Source: Drosophila pseudoobscura
Taxonomy: Eukaryota; Arthropoda; Insecta; Diptera; Drosophilidae
Direction: 5' to 3'
NCBI RefSeq assembly: GCF_009870125.1
Contig: NC_046679.1
Location: 8,990,001 to 9,054,000, forward strand
DNA: 64,000 nt
Positions within the stretch are counted from its first letter, which is position 1. Every line of letters begins with the position of its first letter. Below the pieces are notes generated by a model. The model was not told the DNA's origin. It saw only the letters and a list, made by a program, of their open reading frames with translations, and did no database searches. This document shows, piece by piece, positions 11,041 through 25,632 of this stretch. Both the position numbers and the translations under genes were made by a program.

Positions 11041-14000
11041 AATTACATGCGGCCAACAAGCTAAAAGACAGGCTTAAAGCGGCAGCATCTTTGTTGTTGC
11101 TGCTGCTGTTGCTGTTGTTGTTAGCGGCTCATATTTCTTGAGGCGCATATCTAAATATCGAATCATGTTGCTGATTTGCGCTGCCGCTGCCGCTCCATTG
11201 TTGTGGCAGCAGCAACAGCTACCAATGCAGCAGCAGCAGCAGCAACAGCAACATCAGCGGCAGCAACAACAGTTGTCTGCCCACAACTGCAGCAGCAGCA
11301 GCAACAACGACAATAACTACAGTTACACAGAAAGAAAACTAAGCTTATAATTTCTAGTTCTAATTGAATTTCAATATTATGTTCTTTTGATGATGATATG
11401 TTCAGGCAATGCAGAATTTATAGGAGTGTTCGAATACCTTCTGTATGACATTGGAATATCTCTCAATTCTATTTACTATTCCGTTAATTTCCCAATTGAT
11501 TTTCATCATTTACTTGCTGATTATATGTATATTTCTTAGAGTGTAGTAAATCTCATTGTGGCCATTGTGACATGACTCTTGTTCGACAATAGATAAAACA
11601 AATTGACTTGGTGTGTGCCCAAAATGTCTTCTCTTGGCCATTTGCTATGTGACTATGTTGCTATTTGTGCTATTGGGGTCGATCCCTCCATCCCGTTTTG
11701 GTGGGCGTACCTCGGCGTTGGGGTTCCTTGGTTGTGGGGCAGCCGTCGCATCGCGGCTTGTGGCTCCTTTGTCATCTTTTTTTCCCAGTTCCCGAAGAGG
11801 AAAAACTGCACTACAATGCCCATTATCAAGGTACATATCTGCCAGCACAGAGAGCCCAGAGCGGCAATTGTACGGCGACAACGGCAACATCCCACAACGG
11901 CAACAGCAACAGCAACAACTGCCACAGCAACAACAGTAACCATAGCGATGTCCAAATATGTTGCAAGTTGGTGTTATTCTTCACACGGCATCATAAATTT
12001 CACGTATAATTGACGCTTTCAGTTATATCAAAATTGGCTAAAAGGCGACGACCAGCAACAGGCAACAACAAAAGATAGCAAGCAGAAACACGAGGCTTCT
12101 GGTAACGACGCTTTAGATACACTTCCTGATGATCTATCGTAGGGGAGATAAATGATAAATGGAGAGTCTGTAGTCAGCGTTATATAGAATGATATTCGTC
12201 TGGAGATTGTACTTTTGAAGGTAGGAATAGTCGATTTTCCTACCAAAACTTGTACTTTTATGGCGACCAAGTGTCACCTTACCATTTATCTAATATAGAA
12301 CTCTCCTTCCTGCTATGTATTCCGATTGGTACACTCCCAAAACCAACAAGGGGAATGTCTATGAAGGAAAAGTTTGCTTAAATACATAAATATTCTGATG
12401 ATTCTCAGGTTGTTCGAAAATCCTTCCCTCTCTGCATTGCAAACATCTTTAAAAACTCAAAATAGCCTCTGTTAAGAGCAGCAACACCAGGGCAACACCA
12501 GAGCAGCAACACCAGCAACAACTTTTGCGTTGGTGGCCAGCAGTCGGGGGACTCCAGAGACACCAGAGTCTCCAGAGATATTATTTTTGCTGGCTTGTAG
12601 CCGACTGTGGTTTACATTGTTTTCGTTTTGATTTCAGCTAATAGCCAGAGCCACTGCCACAGTCAGAGACACACACAGCGACAGAGGCAGAGACAGAGCC
12701 AGACGCGGAGGCGGACTGTGGACTGCGGATTCCCAGGTGGACGGACAGACGGTCAGCATCTTACAGGTGTCTTTTGTGTGCGTCTCTCATAATTCGAGTT
12801 GGTGTTGTGTTGGACACTTGTTCGGCTTTAATGGCATTTCTTTGTTGAAATTAGCTTTCGTTTTGAGTCGATTTTTGGGTTTTTTGCTGCCACATGGAGG
12901 AGTTTTTGCTACCAGACAGATGCAAAAGTGGAGCGGAGAGGCGACATAAATCCATAAAATCAAACATATTGAGTAATCAAAATCAGTACAGGGACGGACC
13001 TACCCTCCCAGCAGGAACGGAACACACCCCCTTCATCAGGCAGGCACTACCACCACCACCACCGCCACCACCACCCCCGTAGGACAACCAGTTGGTTGAG
13101 TTCATTAAACAAACAGGCAAATATGTTGGCAATTTCAAGCAGTTGGTTTTACACCACTCAACATTTTATGACAGATTTTTCAAGTGTTTTTTCCGCCTCC
13201 TCCTGACGACTGCTGCTTCTGCTTCTGCCTCTGCCTCTGCCTCCGACTGCTGCTGTGGTTCTGACTCTGCTGCCGCTGCCGCTGCTGAGGTTGCAGTGGT
13301 GGCGGTTTTGTGGTTTGTGGTTCGCGGTTGTGCCCTTAGCTGGAGGTGCATAAAACATTGCCTTAGGTTAGTGGTTTATGTAGGCTTTTATTGGTTTTGT
13401 GCCGGGCAAAAAGATTTATGGGCCATATTTTTAGCGAGAAGTTACGGGTACTTGAAGAAAAACCCAACGCTAAGGGCAAAACACTGGGAATTGGGTCTAA
13501 GTTCAGTTTAAAGGTGGAGTCTTTACTTAAACAAGATTGCAGAAGCTTCCTTTGGGGAAGTACAAAAGAGTATCAAAGGCATCCTTCAGTCTGAAAGATC
13601 TATGAGTCGTTCAAAGATCTGATAAAAGAAAGGATACAGTATTTTCTAAAAGGAATCTTGGTGAAACATATTTTGAAATGAGATGTATAATTGATGATTT
13701 TGAGATACACGAGAACCTAGCCTATCCTACGTCCTCCTTGAGTTGTGGTCATTCCTGAAAAGGGATATCTGGCTGTCATTGCAACAAGTTTTCTTTTAGA
13801 AACTTCAAATACTATCTAAGATATCTTTTTATAAGTACGGGTTCCCTGCGGTGTATACAGAATCGATGTAATATGCAGCAAAAAGGAACCTTTTGCCTGG
13901 CATCAACCCATTGAACCCATCAAATGTTATGGATATTGGTGCAGAAAATGCAGAAAAAGTTCGCCAGGTCGCCGAAATTTTTGGGATATGTTGCAAATTC

Positions 14001-16210
14001 TATAAATGAGGATACGATCTACTCATACAACGTAATTTTTGTCTCGGATAAAGTGTTATTCTACATTACTTTCACCCAAATAAAGCTTCCATTAAAGATT
14101 AAAATGGTTAAGTAAGGACTTCGGAATCTTAGCTAAAATATATACTATATGTACGAGTATATCCTATCAGAATTTTCTATTATACCAATGATCGTCAAAA
14201 CTACCCTGAGCAGAATAATAAACTGATTAATTACTGAAGACTTAGGATCAATTTCAGTCAAGAGATTTCAGTTTACAGTTTGCACAGATACTCCACTGAA
14301 AAATGTTATCTGTGAGATATTATATCCTGCTATCGATGCGCTCTACTAACCGCAATAAAAACTTTAAAAACTCACCCCTCTGTGGGGTACAATGAACTGC
14401 CCATCCATCCATCAAAGTTACCACCTGACCTGACCCAGAAACATGCACCACCTCGCCAGAAACCAAGGCACTTGTGCCGCTGTGAACCTCACACATGTTC
14501 ATCATCATCATCATTGCAGCAGGAGACAGTTCCGAGGGGGGTTGTACAGACTCGTGGCATGCCTCATTTAACCCTAAATCCACCCCTAGGCAAGCGATGC
14601 CACAACGAAATCCAATTGCGAAATCAGTAAGGCAAACATGTTTCATACGCATCGAATTATGACACGAACAAAGGCGATTAATTAGTGGCAAGCGGAAGGG
14701 GCAGCCACTGCGATGAAGAGAGGGGGTGGTGCTGCCAGGAGGAGGAGGAGGAGGGAGGATGGATTGCGCCGACGCAAGCGGTAATCGAGATGGCTGCGCG
14801 TGCTCATGTCTCTCGCTTCGACAGTGCCGCATGTGCAACAGCAAGCGTGAAAGAGAGATGGCAGTGGGGCAGGAACGAGGGGGGGGTGGATGGGGATGGG
14901 TGCTGCTGCATATCGAACCCATACTTTAACCCATACACGTGCATATGTCATTTTTATAGCGCTATACGTGTTTGCCATAAATCCATAACAATATGACAAG
15001 TACAAGTACTTTAGCGGCAGCCTCTCTCATGTGCAACATGTTTGCACGTTCACGCCACCGCCAGTGTCCATGTGCCAGTGCCAGTAGAGACGCCCTGGAC
15101 TGCAGCACACCGACTCCCGATCCGACTCCGACTCCGACTGGGACACCTTACCTTTGCAGCATTTTGGTGATTGTGATCGCACAGCATCACAGTGCCAGCT
15201 CTGCTGCGCTGCGGTCAGGATGATCTTGCCACAAACTACTCATTTGTGCTGCAACTGCGGCTTCTGCTCCGGGAACAGCAAGGAGATATTTCTGCGCTAC
15301 TCGCCGCCGCCTGACATGATTTACATGAAGTGAAGACGCACGTTTTTATTACATTTTCGTGGCTGTAAGTGCACCAAAGGCAGCCCAACCAGACCAAGCC
15401 ACCAAGCCACCGAACCACCACCCTCCCCCCACCCCAGGAATGCTGCCAGCCACCCAACCACCGCCATCAGCGGTTCCTCCTTTGATTTGCGGCAAATGTT
15501 ACGCACAGATCCCGCCAGTATCCGAAACCCAACAGCTGTGCAAGTGGAGGGTTAAATGCTGCAAATCATTTATCATTTTTGCTGTTACAATTTTCAAGTG
15601 CCCCTGCACCCTACACACAGACACACACACAGCCCTGCCACACGCCTACCCCACCCCATTTGTCCGCAATTAAACAAACAATAAAAACTGCGGCAGCCTT
15701 GCCACAAAAGCAGGCAGAGTCGGGGTTGGACACGACACTTGTCACTGTCCGGATGAGTGTCGCCCTTCTCGTCGACGTCTCGTTCTGGACCTAAGTCGAC
15801 ATTTTAATTTTAGTTTTCGTTTCTGGAAAATTGAATTCCTCGCTCATTTGAGAGATCGTAATCCCCAAATGAGATTGCTTTTAGAGTAAATCGCTTCATT
15901 TATGGGGGGATTTTCGGGCTGATTAAGCTTCATTAGGTTTTGATCAATTTTTTAGATTTACGAAAGGAAATGGAAGGAATGGCTGCTCATTTGGGGCCGA
16001 GAGTTATGCGTGTTACATAGGAATGATATTTGTTACCTAGGTGGTCCCTTTTCTGGGGGCACCTTCGTGTCTTCTTTCCCATGTAGCCACCGAGAAATTT
16101 CAACTAATTAAAATACCTATAAACTCTGCATGTTGAGTCCTGTTTCCACATTTCATTGGAAATTTCAGAAAAACAGAGAAACAGAATCGTCTGGATAAGC
16201 AACACGCCAA

Positions 16211-16240
16211 CCCCCAGCCCCAGCCCCAGCCCCAGCCCCA
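16211..16240. repeat. (CCCCAG)n hexamer run
   Basis: About five tandem copies of CCCCAG. Confidence 0.9.
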
Positions 16241-18075
16241 ACAAATGACCAACTGAAGCCAATGCCGAAAACGGGGCCCTTCGAACCGACTAAAGATGAA
16301 TGGTTGTGCCACGGCAGGGTCTCCAGTTGCCTCATGCCATGCCCCACCCCAGAGTGTAGCCCTCAGACCCAACTGACAGCAAACAGAAATCGACAGCCGT
16401 GCGGTGTTTACTACTCCAACAAGATCCCAAAAATAAAAAACAAAAACAAAAAACGTACCCAACAAAAAAACGAAAACAGAAACAGAAACCGGACAGAAAT
16501 TCACTTCTGATCGCATTGCGAATGGGAATGGAATGGGTTCGGGACCAGAGAGCAGAGAGTAGAGCCCATCAGCATCAGCCGGAGTAGCCTTAGCTCTCAG
16601 TCTGAGATCCCAGTCGAAATGGACAGCTGAAAAGGAGGCTGGAATTTGGGTTTGGACTTGGGTTTGGGATGTGGAGAGCTTAAAACTTTTAGCATTTTTA
16701 ATTAGCGCGTTCTTTGTTTTCGGTTCGTTCGTTCGTGCCGTGGCCAGACCAGAGGAACAAAATGAGAACAGATTCGAACAAAACGAATTTTATTTTCGGG
16801 CTTGCATGCTAATTCTCGACCAAAAGGAAGACCCCAATACTCCTTGGTGTGGAAACAGTGGCGTAGGCAACATTGGGGGTATCACAAATGGCTCATTTCT
16901 TGGTCAAACTATAGTTAATTCTTTGAAGATCTATCCTCTTTTGGAAAAAGAGACGCCACTGCCTTCTACCTTTATCAGTATCCAGATGGTGATGGGAACC
17001 TTGACCTTGAAGCAAAGTTAACCAAATGTAATTAGCCATTGGGAATAGTCGAGTGTCTTTAAGCCAAAAAGAGGACTCCTCTCCTACAATCTGCACCCAT
17101 TAAACGTATGTATTGTATACTGGTGGCAGTTTAATAACCGTTCACTCGTTGATCTTTGAATGGATGGTTAAATTGTCTTTTGGGCTGCCCAGGCCCGGTT
17201 GAGCCGATCTATTGGGGGTCTCTATCGCAGGTAAGCCGATGCAGTAAATGCCAGTCGAGGATTTATAGCAGAATACTTTGACCAATTACGCAGGCATGCC
17301 TCCTCCAGCTGCCGTTGCACTATGGCTTTGGCTTTGGCTGTGGCTCTGGCTCTGGCTAGATGGGGATGTGGATGTGGTTGTGGCCGACCAACCGTTTGAC
17401 AACGCATCGTAAAGAGAGGACAAACATAAATATCAATTACAGGTCCATAAATTTGAAACCAATTAGCCAAGTGAAATTGATAACAGTCGTTCTACTCAAA
17501 TGCAGCAATTTTCCATGGTCAAGCCGTGGCAGCAGCAATTTCCAGCAATCGCGAATAGTTTTCCCCCTCTCTTTGGCCGGTTGCTGCCTGGGATGCAGCA
17601 GTTCGGAGTCACCGTCGCATCGACCCGTCTGAGTGGAGGATGCAAACAACTTAATACAAATTGAAGGCTCAAAAGCCAAATGTTTAGTTCTCACATTAAA
17701 TGTAAACGGCAGCGCTGCAGCCACACCAGATTGGGCCAAGACAACGAAAGCCAAAGACAGAGCCCGAGCCCGAGCAGAGACGGAACACGGAGACGGAGAC
17801 CGAGGCCGAGACGGAGACAGAGCCAAAGGCAAAGACAGCGGCAGCGAGCACTACTTAACTTTTCGACACCCAATGAAATTTTCGCACATTACTGCCAAAA
17901 GTATCTAGATGCAAAAATATCTTCAGTCGTCTGCAGTTGCATGCAACCAAACTCCACACACACACACTCAGAGCCACGGCCAGAGACAGAGACGGGTCCA
18001 ATGCAGGGGCTCATATCTGCATCTCCTCGGGTAGGCAAATGCAATTTATTATACGTCTGGGGCCAGACCTGGGTA

Positions 18076-18101
18076 CCCGGGACCCGGGACCCGGGACCCG
18101 G
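18076..18101. repeat. (CCCGGGA)n heptamer run
   Basis: Three and a half tandem copies of the heptamer. Each unit contains the palindrome CCCGGG, so the array can fold in several registers. Confidence 0.85.
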
Positions 18102-19110
18102 CAGTACTCTCTGGCAAGATCAGATGAGATGGGGGCAGGCGGGAAGCCTGCAGATGGAGATGGGATCCTCCACACACGCAAACCTTTTGGCGTTTTTCTT
18201 ATTAATACATTTTTAGCCTTTTCACTTTGGTGCTGCTGCTCCTGCTCCTGCTGATGCTGGTGGCGAAGGTGGAGACGGTGGAGACCCTGCAGCGGTGGTG
18301 GTGGCGGTGGCGGTGTGGTGTGGTGTGTGGCGTGGGGCAAACTGAAATCAGATAAAAAATGCTTCGCACACGATTAGGAATTTTTAATTAAAATATTTTG
18401 TACTGCTGTTTGTAGTTAATTTCGTACAAGACTCTCTCCGAGGCATACAAAGTGGCCAAAAGGGGCACCGAAGCAGGGTCCAATACGGAGGCCATAAGCA
18501 CCTGCATTTCATTGCTGCAGCCCGGCCTCCGTTCCTGTCTCTGCCTCTGTCTCTGCCTCTATCTCTGCCACTGTCTCTGACGCTGGGCTGTTGCTGCTGT
18601 TGTTGTATGCGTGTAGAACAGCACAAAGTACGCGATCCGATTGCCACAGTCGGAGACGGAGTCGAAGCTGAAGCTGAGGCTGAGACTGAAGCCGGAGCTG
18701 GTGCTGGTGCTGCAGCAGGAGTTTCTCAGTCACAGTCGCAGGAGGAAGAGGCCGGCCGAACGAAGCATTGGGCAGACAACAACGAAGACGTAGCCACCAA
18801 AGGGTGCCGAGCTGGCATAAAAATCCTTGTGTTTCCATTTCGCTTTCGTGCCCAGTCCGCGGACTTGGCGCAACATTTCAACCTGCCACTGCGGTGGCAG
18901 CATTGATGGGCGTATACATGCGATTCATTCCGTGCCTGCCCCCTCTTCCTTCCGTTGGCTGCAGCGGCTGCGGCTGAGGCTGCTGCATCGTTTAGCTTAA
19001 CTCAACATATTTTTAAAGCCGCAATCTCCGTGAGGCAAGCGGGATGCGGTGCGGTGCGGTGCAGACGAGAGGCGCGGGCGCATCGATGATATATTTAGTG
19101 GCAGGCAAAA

Positions 19111-19141
19111 CGAAAGACTTAGGCAACGAACTTGCGATTAC
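19111..19141 (+). repeat. Recurrent motif, diverged copy 2
   Basis: It aligns with copy 1 as AAAGACTTA..GC.AC.AACTTG...ATTAC with one gap, so it shares both the core and the right flank. Confidence 0.45.
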
Positions 19142-22100
19142 GACACAGCATGAGGTATTGCTTATATGGCTGGTGCATCCCCGACTATGCACATACAGTG
19201 GACACTCTCTAGAGATGAACCGGAAAGGAATCGAAATGGAGACGAAGTGAATAAACAAAAATTAAAAGATATGAGAAATAAAAAATGTATTCCATAGAGT
19301 TCATGCTTTTAAATCATTTCTATATTTACCAACACCTAATTAATTATTTTGTTTTTGTTGTATAGATACATGTACATATGTATGTGTATTGAAAGAAGCG
19401 GCAACCTACTTCCACATGGGTTCCGTATGGAAGAAAGTCTAAAGAAATGTTGTAAAACTCGTCCAATTTCGGTTTTTCAATATTTCAACCATTTTAATGT
19501 TAACCAACACTATTTACCTGAGAGTGTTACATAATTTGAATGCTTCCCAAACTTGTAAATTATATTTCCTGTACAATTTCCTCTTTCATTTTGTTTTTGA
19601 GAGTACTTTCAAACTTCTATCTTTCACATCTGTCCCCCCTAAAGATGCTCTGCTCTGCTGTCCCTTCTGCTTGGATCTCCACTGTAGCTATATGCCAATT
19701 GGCGCTGCCCTGCACGACTTTCTTGCAGCTCCTCTCCTTCTGTTGTTGCATTGGGCCCTCCGTCTACTCCTTTCTTTCAGTGTGTGTTGGCTGGCGTTTT
19801 TTTTCGGTTTTGTTTCTTATATTTTGCTCGGCGCAAATTGAAGATCGTGTTAAACGCTTAAGTTGTTTTTGTACCCAGCTAAAAAGAGCGAGAGCTGAGG
19901 GTGAGAGAGGGGTGGCTGCAGAAGGGGAGGCCGGACAACACATGCAAGCCACAATGCATCATTAGCGTTGTGGCAAATGTGTTTTTGCCACACAGACGGG
20001 GGACAGCGGGACAGGCCTGAAATCGTTTTGTATCTGAGAGTGAGGAGGACGGTGCAACAAGTGCAAGATCTCAGTTCATTGCCTTCCAGGGTCCACTGAT
20101 TATTGCGGAGCCGTAAATTATGACTAATTGATTAACAAATTCAACAGCAACAGCTCAGCCACAGTGGGACAAGTGGAGACGACCAACAACGCCAGGACAC
20201 GCACATGCCACATAAATCAGAATCTGCATTCGGATGGTATCTCTCTCTCTCTCTCTGTCTCGGCAACACTTTCCTCCTGTCAACGCCACCTTTTGTGGCA
20301 GCCAGGTGACAAATCTACACCATGCTCTACCTCACGTGCACAGCATCCACAAGTTAATAAGCCAGAGATTTAAAAGCCTCGCCTCGGGTTTTCTTTTGTT
20401 TGATTATGGCTTTTCTTTGGGCCTTTTTTCCTAGTGTTTACCCAACAAATACGACACTTTTGTGGTACGCTTAAAATGCAAAATGTGTCAAATGCCCGTA
20501 CTCTTACAGAAAATACGTTTCTCTTTCAAGTGGAAGAAAAATGAGCTTCGAATAAACAACTGGTAAAATACGAGTTAAATGTTAAATTAACGTACACTTT
20601 GCGTGGCTTGAAACCAACCAAAGACTGAAATGCGCACGCACAGATTTTGTAAATGAAGTCAAAAAAGGCAAAAACATCTGAAATACAATAAGTGGGGGCG
20701 TCTGGGCACCTGAGCAGAAGGGCGGGAGGGCTTTCGCGGTCGTGAGATCGAAGAGACATTCCAATCTCGAATTGTGTCATGCGATATATGGTATATACAT
20801 ATATATGTAGGTAACTATAGCCGTAGTATTTGCTTAGTCAATGCAAAAATATTGAGATTTGGCGAGTTATGATGAGTAATCTTGAGTTGGGTTGTGGTCG
20901 TGGGATTATAGTAAATTCGCAGATAGAAAATGGGTTAAACCATACAAATTTATATTGATTTCATGTGTTATTTATTAATGTTGTTATTTTTTGAAGGTTT
21001 TTATATACAAATTATAATTTTGGCCTTAATTAAAATGATGTTTACTCTGTCTATAATAATAATTATGACTATAATAATATATCAATGACATCCATTGGAT
21101 GACATGATTGGAAGATATATGTATTGTAGAAAAACAAAATAGGTATACAATAAGTTGAAAATATATGTAAATAAAATCTTTCTTTAAATTATAACATTCT
21201 TCCTTTTTCTTTTTTTTTTTTATCTTTTTATAAATTTTGCTTTATAAAGTTTATTATCTGATCTATAAAAAACGTCTCTACAGCGAACGGAAATGTAGGT
21301 TCATGCCATTTCATTATCTGCGATTATGGGTACAAAATGACAGATCCTGCTTTTGACAGCTGATCCGTAATTCAGTAAGTAAAACTCTTTTCGAACTTCA
21401 ATTCCAATACCCAGTCCACTCCACTCCCCACTTGAGGTGACCTTCTGGCTGAGTCAATTTATTGACATCCCTTGCCAAACATCCATCGAATGTAATAAAT
21501 TTCCATTACCTGCTACACTTTTGGCTCTCACCTTGAGCTGCCATTCTAGACAAGTGCTGGCTGCGGGCCCCGTCAGGCTCTTAGTTTGGCGGGTAATTCA
21601 GAGCGACTACGCCTCGAAGCGACTACGGGTCGAGTCTCGCGATTACCATAAGACTTATAAATAAATAAAATCCCACCACCAGCGGCCGCCTCACAGCAGT
21701 AGCAGCAGCAGCAGCCAGAGGAAACTTGTTCTGGCTTAAAGCAGTTACAATGTTTTTGTTTTTTGTGAACATTTTGAAAACATTTACAGTCGCGGCATGG
21801 TCGGCGGACAACAACGAAAAACTGGAGCAGCCGCATTTTGGGGCAACTGAAAGCCCAACTAAAAACCAAAACACCATTTGAACGTGCATTATATTAATCT
21901 GACGCCGAATTTTAATTGCAAATTGCAACAGGCCCACAGAGCTGACCAACGTGCGGCCAGTGCAGCAGAGTGTGGCAGCTCGGAGATGATTAAAAATGCA
22001 AGGCAAATACACTTCATTATGGGCCCATTTTCCAGAGACATGTCAGTCGCAGTCTCGGCCAGACACTGGCCACATAATTCACTCACTCAACAGAGGATGC

Positions 22101-22870
22101 ATGCAAAGCAGGCCTCGGACCACGGCCCAGACCATGGCCCAGACCTTTGAGGGATTGGACTCGGGGCTGGAGAGATGGAGAGATGGACAGGCGGAAAAGT
22201 CGTCGGCCAGAGGCTTCAAGATTACAAGTGCAACGCATTCCCAGGTTACCGATTTCATCAAAATGATAAAGAACCTTCAAGAACCGCCACCGCCACTGGC
22301 AGAGCCACCGCCACCGACAGTGCGGCTGGCTGTTGCTGACTTGACGGACTGACTGTCTGACAGTGCCTACTGTTTGTTCTCGGCCAGCAGAACAGCAACA
22401 ATCGAAAACATTTAAGCACTTTATGCTATGCTCCACTTGAGCCGCGTTGCGTTTCACATTCGAGTGCAAAATCAACACACAAGCAGCGGCATTACTCAAG
22501 GTGCAGGCAAAAAACCACAGAAAAACAGAAAAACTGTAGAAAACCGAGTTGAAAAACGAGCTGAAAAACGAAGACCGAACGAACAGAGCAGAGATTTAAA
22601 TGCCTATCGCAAAGACACATCGACAAACGTCCCCATGTCCGCGTGTCCCAGTCCCAATCCCAATCCATGACCATGGGCAGGTCCATGTCCACGTCCAGGC
22701 CCGAGGTCCAGGCCCAGACCCAGCCCCAGATCCGGGGACGGTGGCACTTGTATTGATCTAATCTAACCACGTTCAGTGTATGTACGCCTGTCTCCGGCGG
22801 TGGTCTCTCCTCTCTCCTTCCCTTAATGACTGGACTAAACCACGAGTGGGATTGAATGGTATACGAATGC

Positions 22871-22908
22871 CATGGTATGGTATGGCATGGTATGGTATGG
22901 TACTATGG
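22871..22908. repeat. (ATGGT)n pentamer run
   Basis: About seven copies of ATGGT/ATGGC in tandem. Confidence 0.9.
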
Positions 22909-23040
22909 TGGAAGATCTACTCTACCCACGCATCCGCGCGGCTCAAGAAGTTTATTGAGAAATTACCAAGTACAAAATGAGGTGTCAGATTTTTGATTCT
23001 TTCCATTCCAATCTCCCAATCCCGATCTCCGCATAACTTT

Positions 23041-23068
23041 GACCAAGTTTGTGGCCCAAGTCTTTTGT
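23041..23068 (-). repeat. Recurrent motif, copy 3 (inverted)
   Basis: The reverse complement reads ACAAAAGACTTGGGCCACAA then ACTTGG. It differs from copy 1 only at two adjacent bases in the middle (GG for AA). Confidence 0.6.
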
Positions 23069-25610
23069 GTCTGCCTTCCACATATTTATGATGACAAATA
23101 TGGCTTTCCCGAGGAAGGTCCACGCCGCACCACACCAATCGACACCTTTGGCAAACAAAGCCTTAATGAAGTGCGTGCGTACCTGCCTAAGAAAAGCCAA
23201 CAACAGAACTGAGAGGAGATGCTCGGACTCAGATCTCAGATCTCGCCTCTCTGGGGGACAGCAAATGGAGTGTGTAAATTGTATGGTAAAATAAATACAT
23301 AAAAGAATCCAAATCTCGATTTATGCTGGCTTAAATGAGCAACGTTCTATAACTCAAATTAAAAGCAATCTAAAAATCCAAATAGAAAGGAACAAATACC
23401 CAAATACCAAAAATGAGAATTCCAAGCAAACGAGCCACAGCTCTTCGGGCCAGGCCAACACAACATTCAGATCGGCTCTCAACGACAGTTTGCTCCAAAT
23501 TAAAAAAGTATAAAACCATAAAGACGACAATAATGACAGCCCGTTGATGGTGACAACGACCATGATGATGATGATGATGATCATCATGAGGATGAAGAAG
23601 TCGCTGGGGGGAAATGGAAAGGGGAATGGACTGGACTGGGCCCTCTGAATGAGACTGAGCCGGTGACTAGAGGGGATTGCTGTCTCCACAATGACACAGG
23701 CAAATGTCTTCTTTGTGCTGGCTTAAACGACTGCGAGGGTGGTTCTTGTTTTTCAATGAAAACGTTAGAAAAAGCCAGTGAAAGAAGGAGAAGAGAAGGC
23801 ATACGAAAAACGATATAAATAAAAAAACAAATACTACATTTTTCTCAAAAAAAGGATTCATTAGGAAAAACAAGTACGAGGTGCATATCACTATTTTATA
23901 AAATTAGTAAAACCAATATTGAGGGACTTTCAATGCAAGGAAAACAAGGATAGAATACTCCATAAAAGAAACATTTATATTTAATTTTTGAAATTTTCCC
24001 AAAGATTATTTATTTTTTATAGACTAAGTGGAATCTTTGTTTGAATTTTGTATAATATCTCATTTCGAAACTGTCAAATACCGAAGCATGTAATAATTAT
24101 AGAAATTCAGAAGGTTATTTTTTTGTACATCCTAGAAGAATCGCCAAAAAGTGAAACTTTTGCCACAAGGAAACTGTGGAATCCCCCCTCGATATATGGT
24201 CGGGTTGTCGCATGGCCGTTTATTTTTTCTCTTCGGCGGCTGAACCTAATAATCCTCATGACTCGCATATCAAATGACAACAAATTTACTGCGGACGTTG
24301 GCGGCGACGATGATGATGGGGACGACCTGGCCGCGTGGACGTGGCCGAGGACGGAGGACGGGGGACGCGGAGTGCAGTGTCAAATTGAGCGACAATGGGC
24401 GACAAACGAAAAAAGCGGGCCACAGTGGGACAGTGGCAACTGTAACGTTTTGTTGCCTTTCATTTCCCACTCCCCATTTCCACCGATCTCTTGTCCCCAT
24501 GGAGCACCCCGCCGCACCCCTCCGTCCACCCCGTTCCCCGGGGTCTGCGTGTGTTGTGCATTTGCCGCTTTAATACCTTTTAACACTAATCGCATCGACC
24601 GAAGCGCAATCAGTTGTGATGGGAATATAAATAAAAAGAAGAATATATTGTATGTATCAAAAAAAAAGAAGAAAAAAAAACTCTAACAAAAAGCCAACGG
24701 AAAGCAACAAGAAAGGGCCCAGAGGCCAGAGATTCTGCCGTCACCATATGGATATCGTCGCCCTAGTCGCCGCTGAACAAGAAATAAAAATCGTTCAAGT
24801 TCTTGGCTGAGGGAATCTTTTTTGGTCTGTGAGACGACTGTCTTCTTTTTTTCGGGTGAGATTTTCTCACGTGTTCTTTGCATTGGTCTTATTTTTTTCG
24901 GTTTTTCGATCTTTCGATTTTTTTGGGTGCCTGTATGCGTTTGAAACTGGAGCTCTTCTCATCAGCATGAGATGAAGATTTTTGGTTACTCGTACGTTTT
25001 GGGTTTTTGTTTTTTACGAACGCAGTGAATTTTTATGTTCCGATGATGAACTGTGCACACCGACCCGAACAGAAATAACCAATCCACGAGCATTGGGCGG
25101 CGGCAACATGACTCAGACGAGAACCCCAGAGCCAGGGTCCCCGATACGTTTTTGGCCAAGGTCTTCTGTGGACAGGGGACTACTGCTGGTGCTGCTTCTG
25201 CTGCTTCCCAGGTTGTTGTGGCATTAAAATCATCGAACAGGAAATTGCCACAAATTCTTTATGAGATTTACTATGTGTGTTTTTGGTCTTAATGATTTCT
25301 ATTTTATTTCATTCCACACTGCAGCCAAGAAATGTGTATCTACTCGTATATATCTGTATCTGTATCTGTATTGTATCTTTCCTTCTGCTTCAGCGAGTGT
25401 GGAGTCTCAGGCTTGGGGCTGCTGCTGCTGCACAGTACGTGGCCATGGAGCCGAAAGGCTACAAGTTCATCCAGAGATCTGTGGCTCTGTTCTGGATTCC
25501 CATCCAACACATGCGAAATCAGTAGATCACGAAATGAATAGCCATAAATACAATGCGAGGAGAAGCCAAGAACTAAGCCAAGGAGCAGACACCAGAAGAG
25601 GAAACATGCT

Positions 25611-25632
25611 GACTGGACTGGACTGGACTGGA
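25611..25632. repeat. (GACTG)n pentamer run
   Basis: Four tandem GACTG units, followed about 50 bp later by GACAGACTGACAGACGG-type repeats. Confidence 0.9.

Larger units (their letters stand above)
7411..11350 (-). promoter_or_regulatory. Ser: Ser 5' leader and promoter-proximal region
   Basis: The Ser transcription start must lie above 7410, but I could not fix it: no TATA or DPE/Inr set stands out. The stretch is full of CAG/CTG and GCTGTTG runs (about 7850-8260 and 11090-11310), a GT microsatellite (9321-9341), CT/GA runs (9442-9458 and 10260-10325) of the kind bound by GAGA factor, and a minus-strand Su(H) match (9554-9561). Open frames of 130-180 codons here are CTG/CAG low complexity and have no support as genes. 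Confidence 0.5.
11351..20500. other. Gene-free upstream block A
   Basis: I find no supportable coding exon. AT-rich stretches (about 11350-11590, 12030-12470, 13440-14370) alternate with G/C-rich simple repeats: CCACCACCG (13050-13080), CCCCAG (16211-16240), GGCTTT/GGCTCT (17320-17357), CGAGAC (17745-17845), CCCGGGA (18076-18101) and GGTGGC (18285-18330). Two members of a recurrent motif lie here or nearby (19111-19141, 11014-11040). It is most simply part of the Ser regulatory domain. Confidence 0.5.

Noticed and set aside
14320..14922. Minus-strand 200-codon frame
   Set aside because: Proline- and methionine-run simple sequence from CCTCCT and ATG repeats; no domain.
16671..17021. Plus-strand 116-codon frame starting with a signal-peptide-like hydrophobic stretch
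   Set aside because: It starts at GTG, has no family match, no splice context and ordinary AT-rich composition; the hydrophobic start is probably from TTT/TTA codons.
24048..24686. Plus-strand 212-codon frame
   Set aside because: It crosses an AT-rich block, a GATGATGG repeat and a poly-Lys tail with no coherent protein character.
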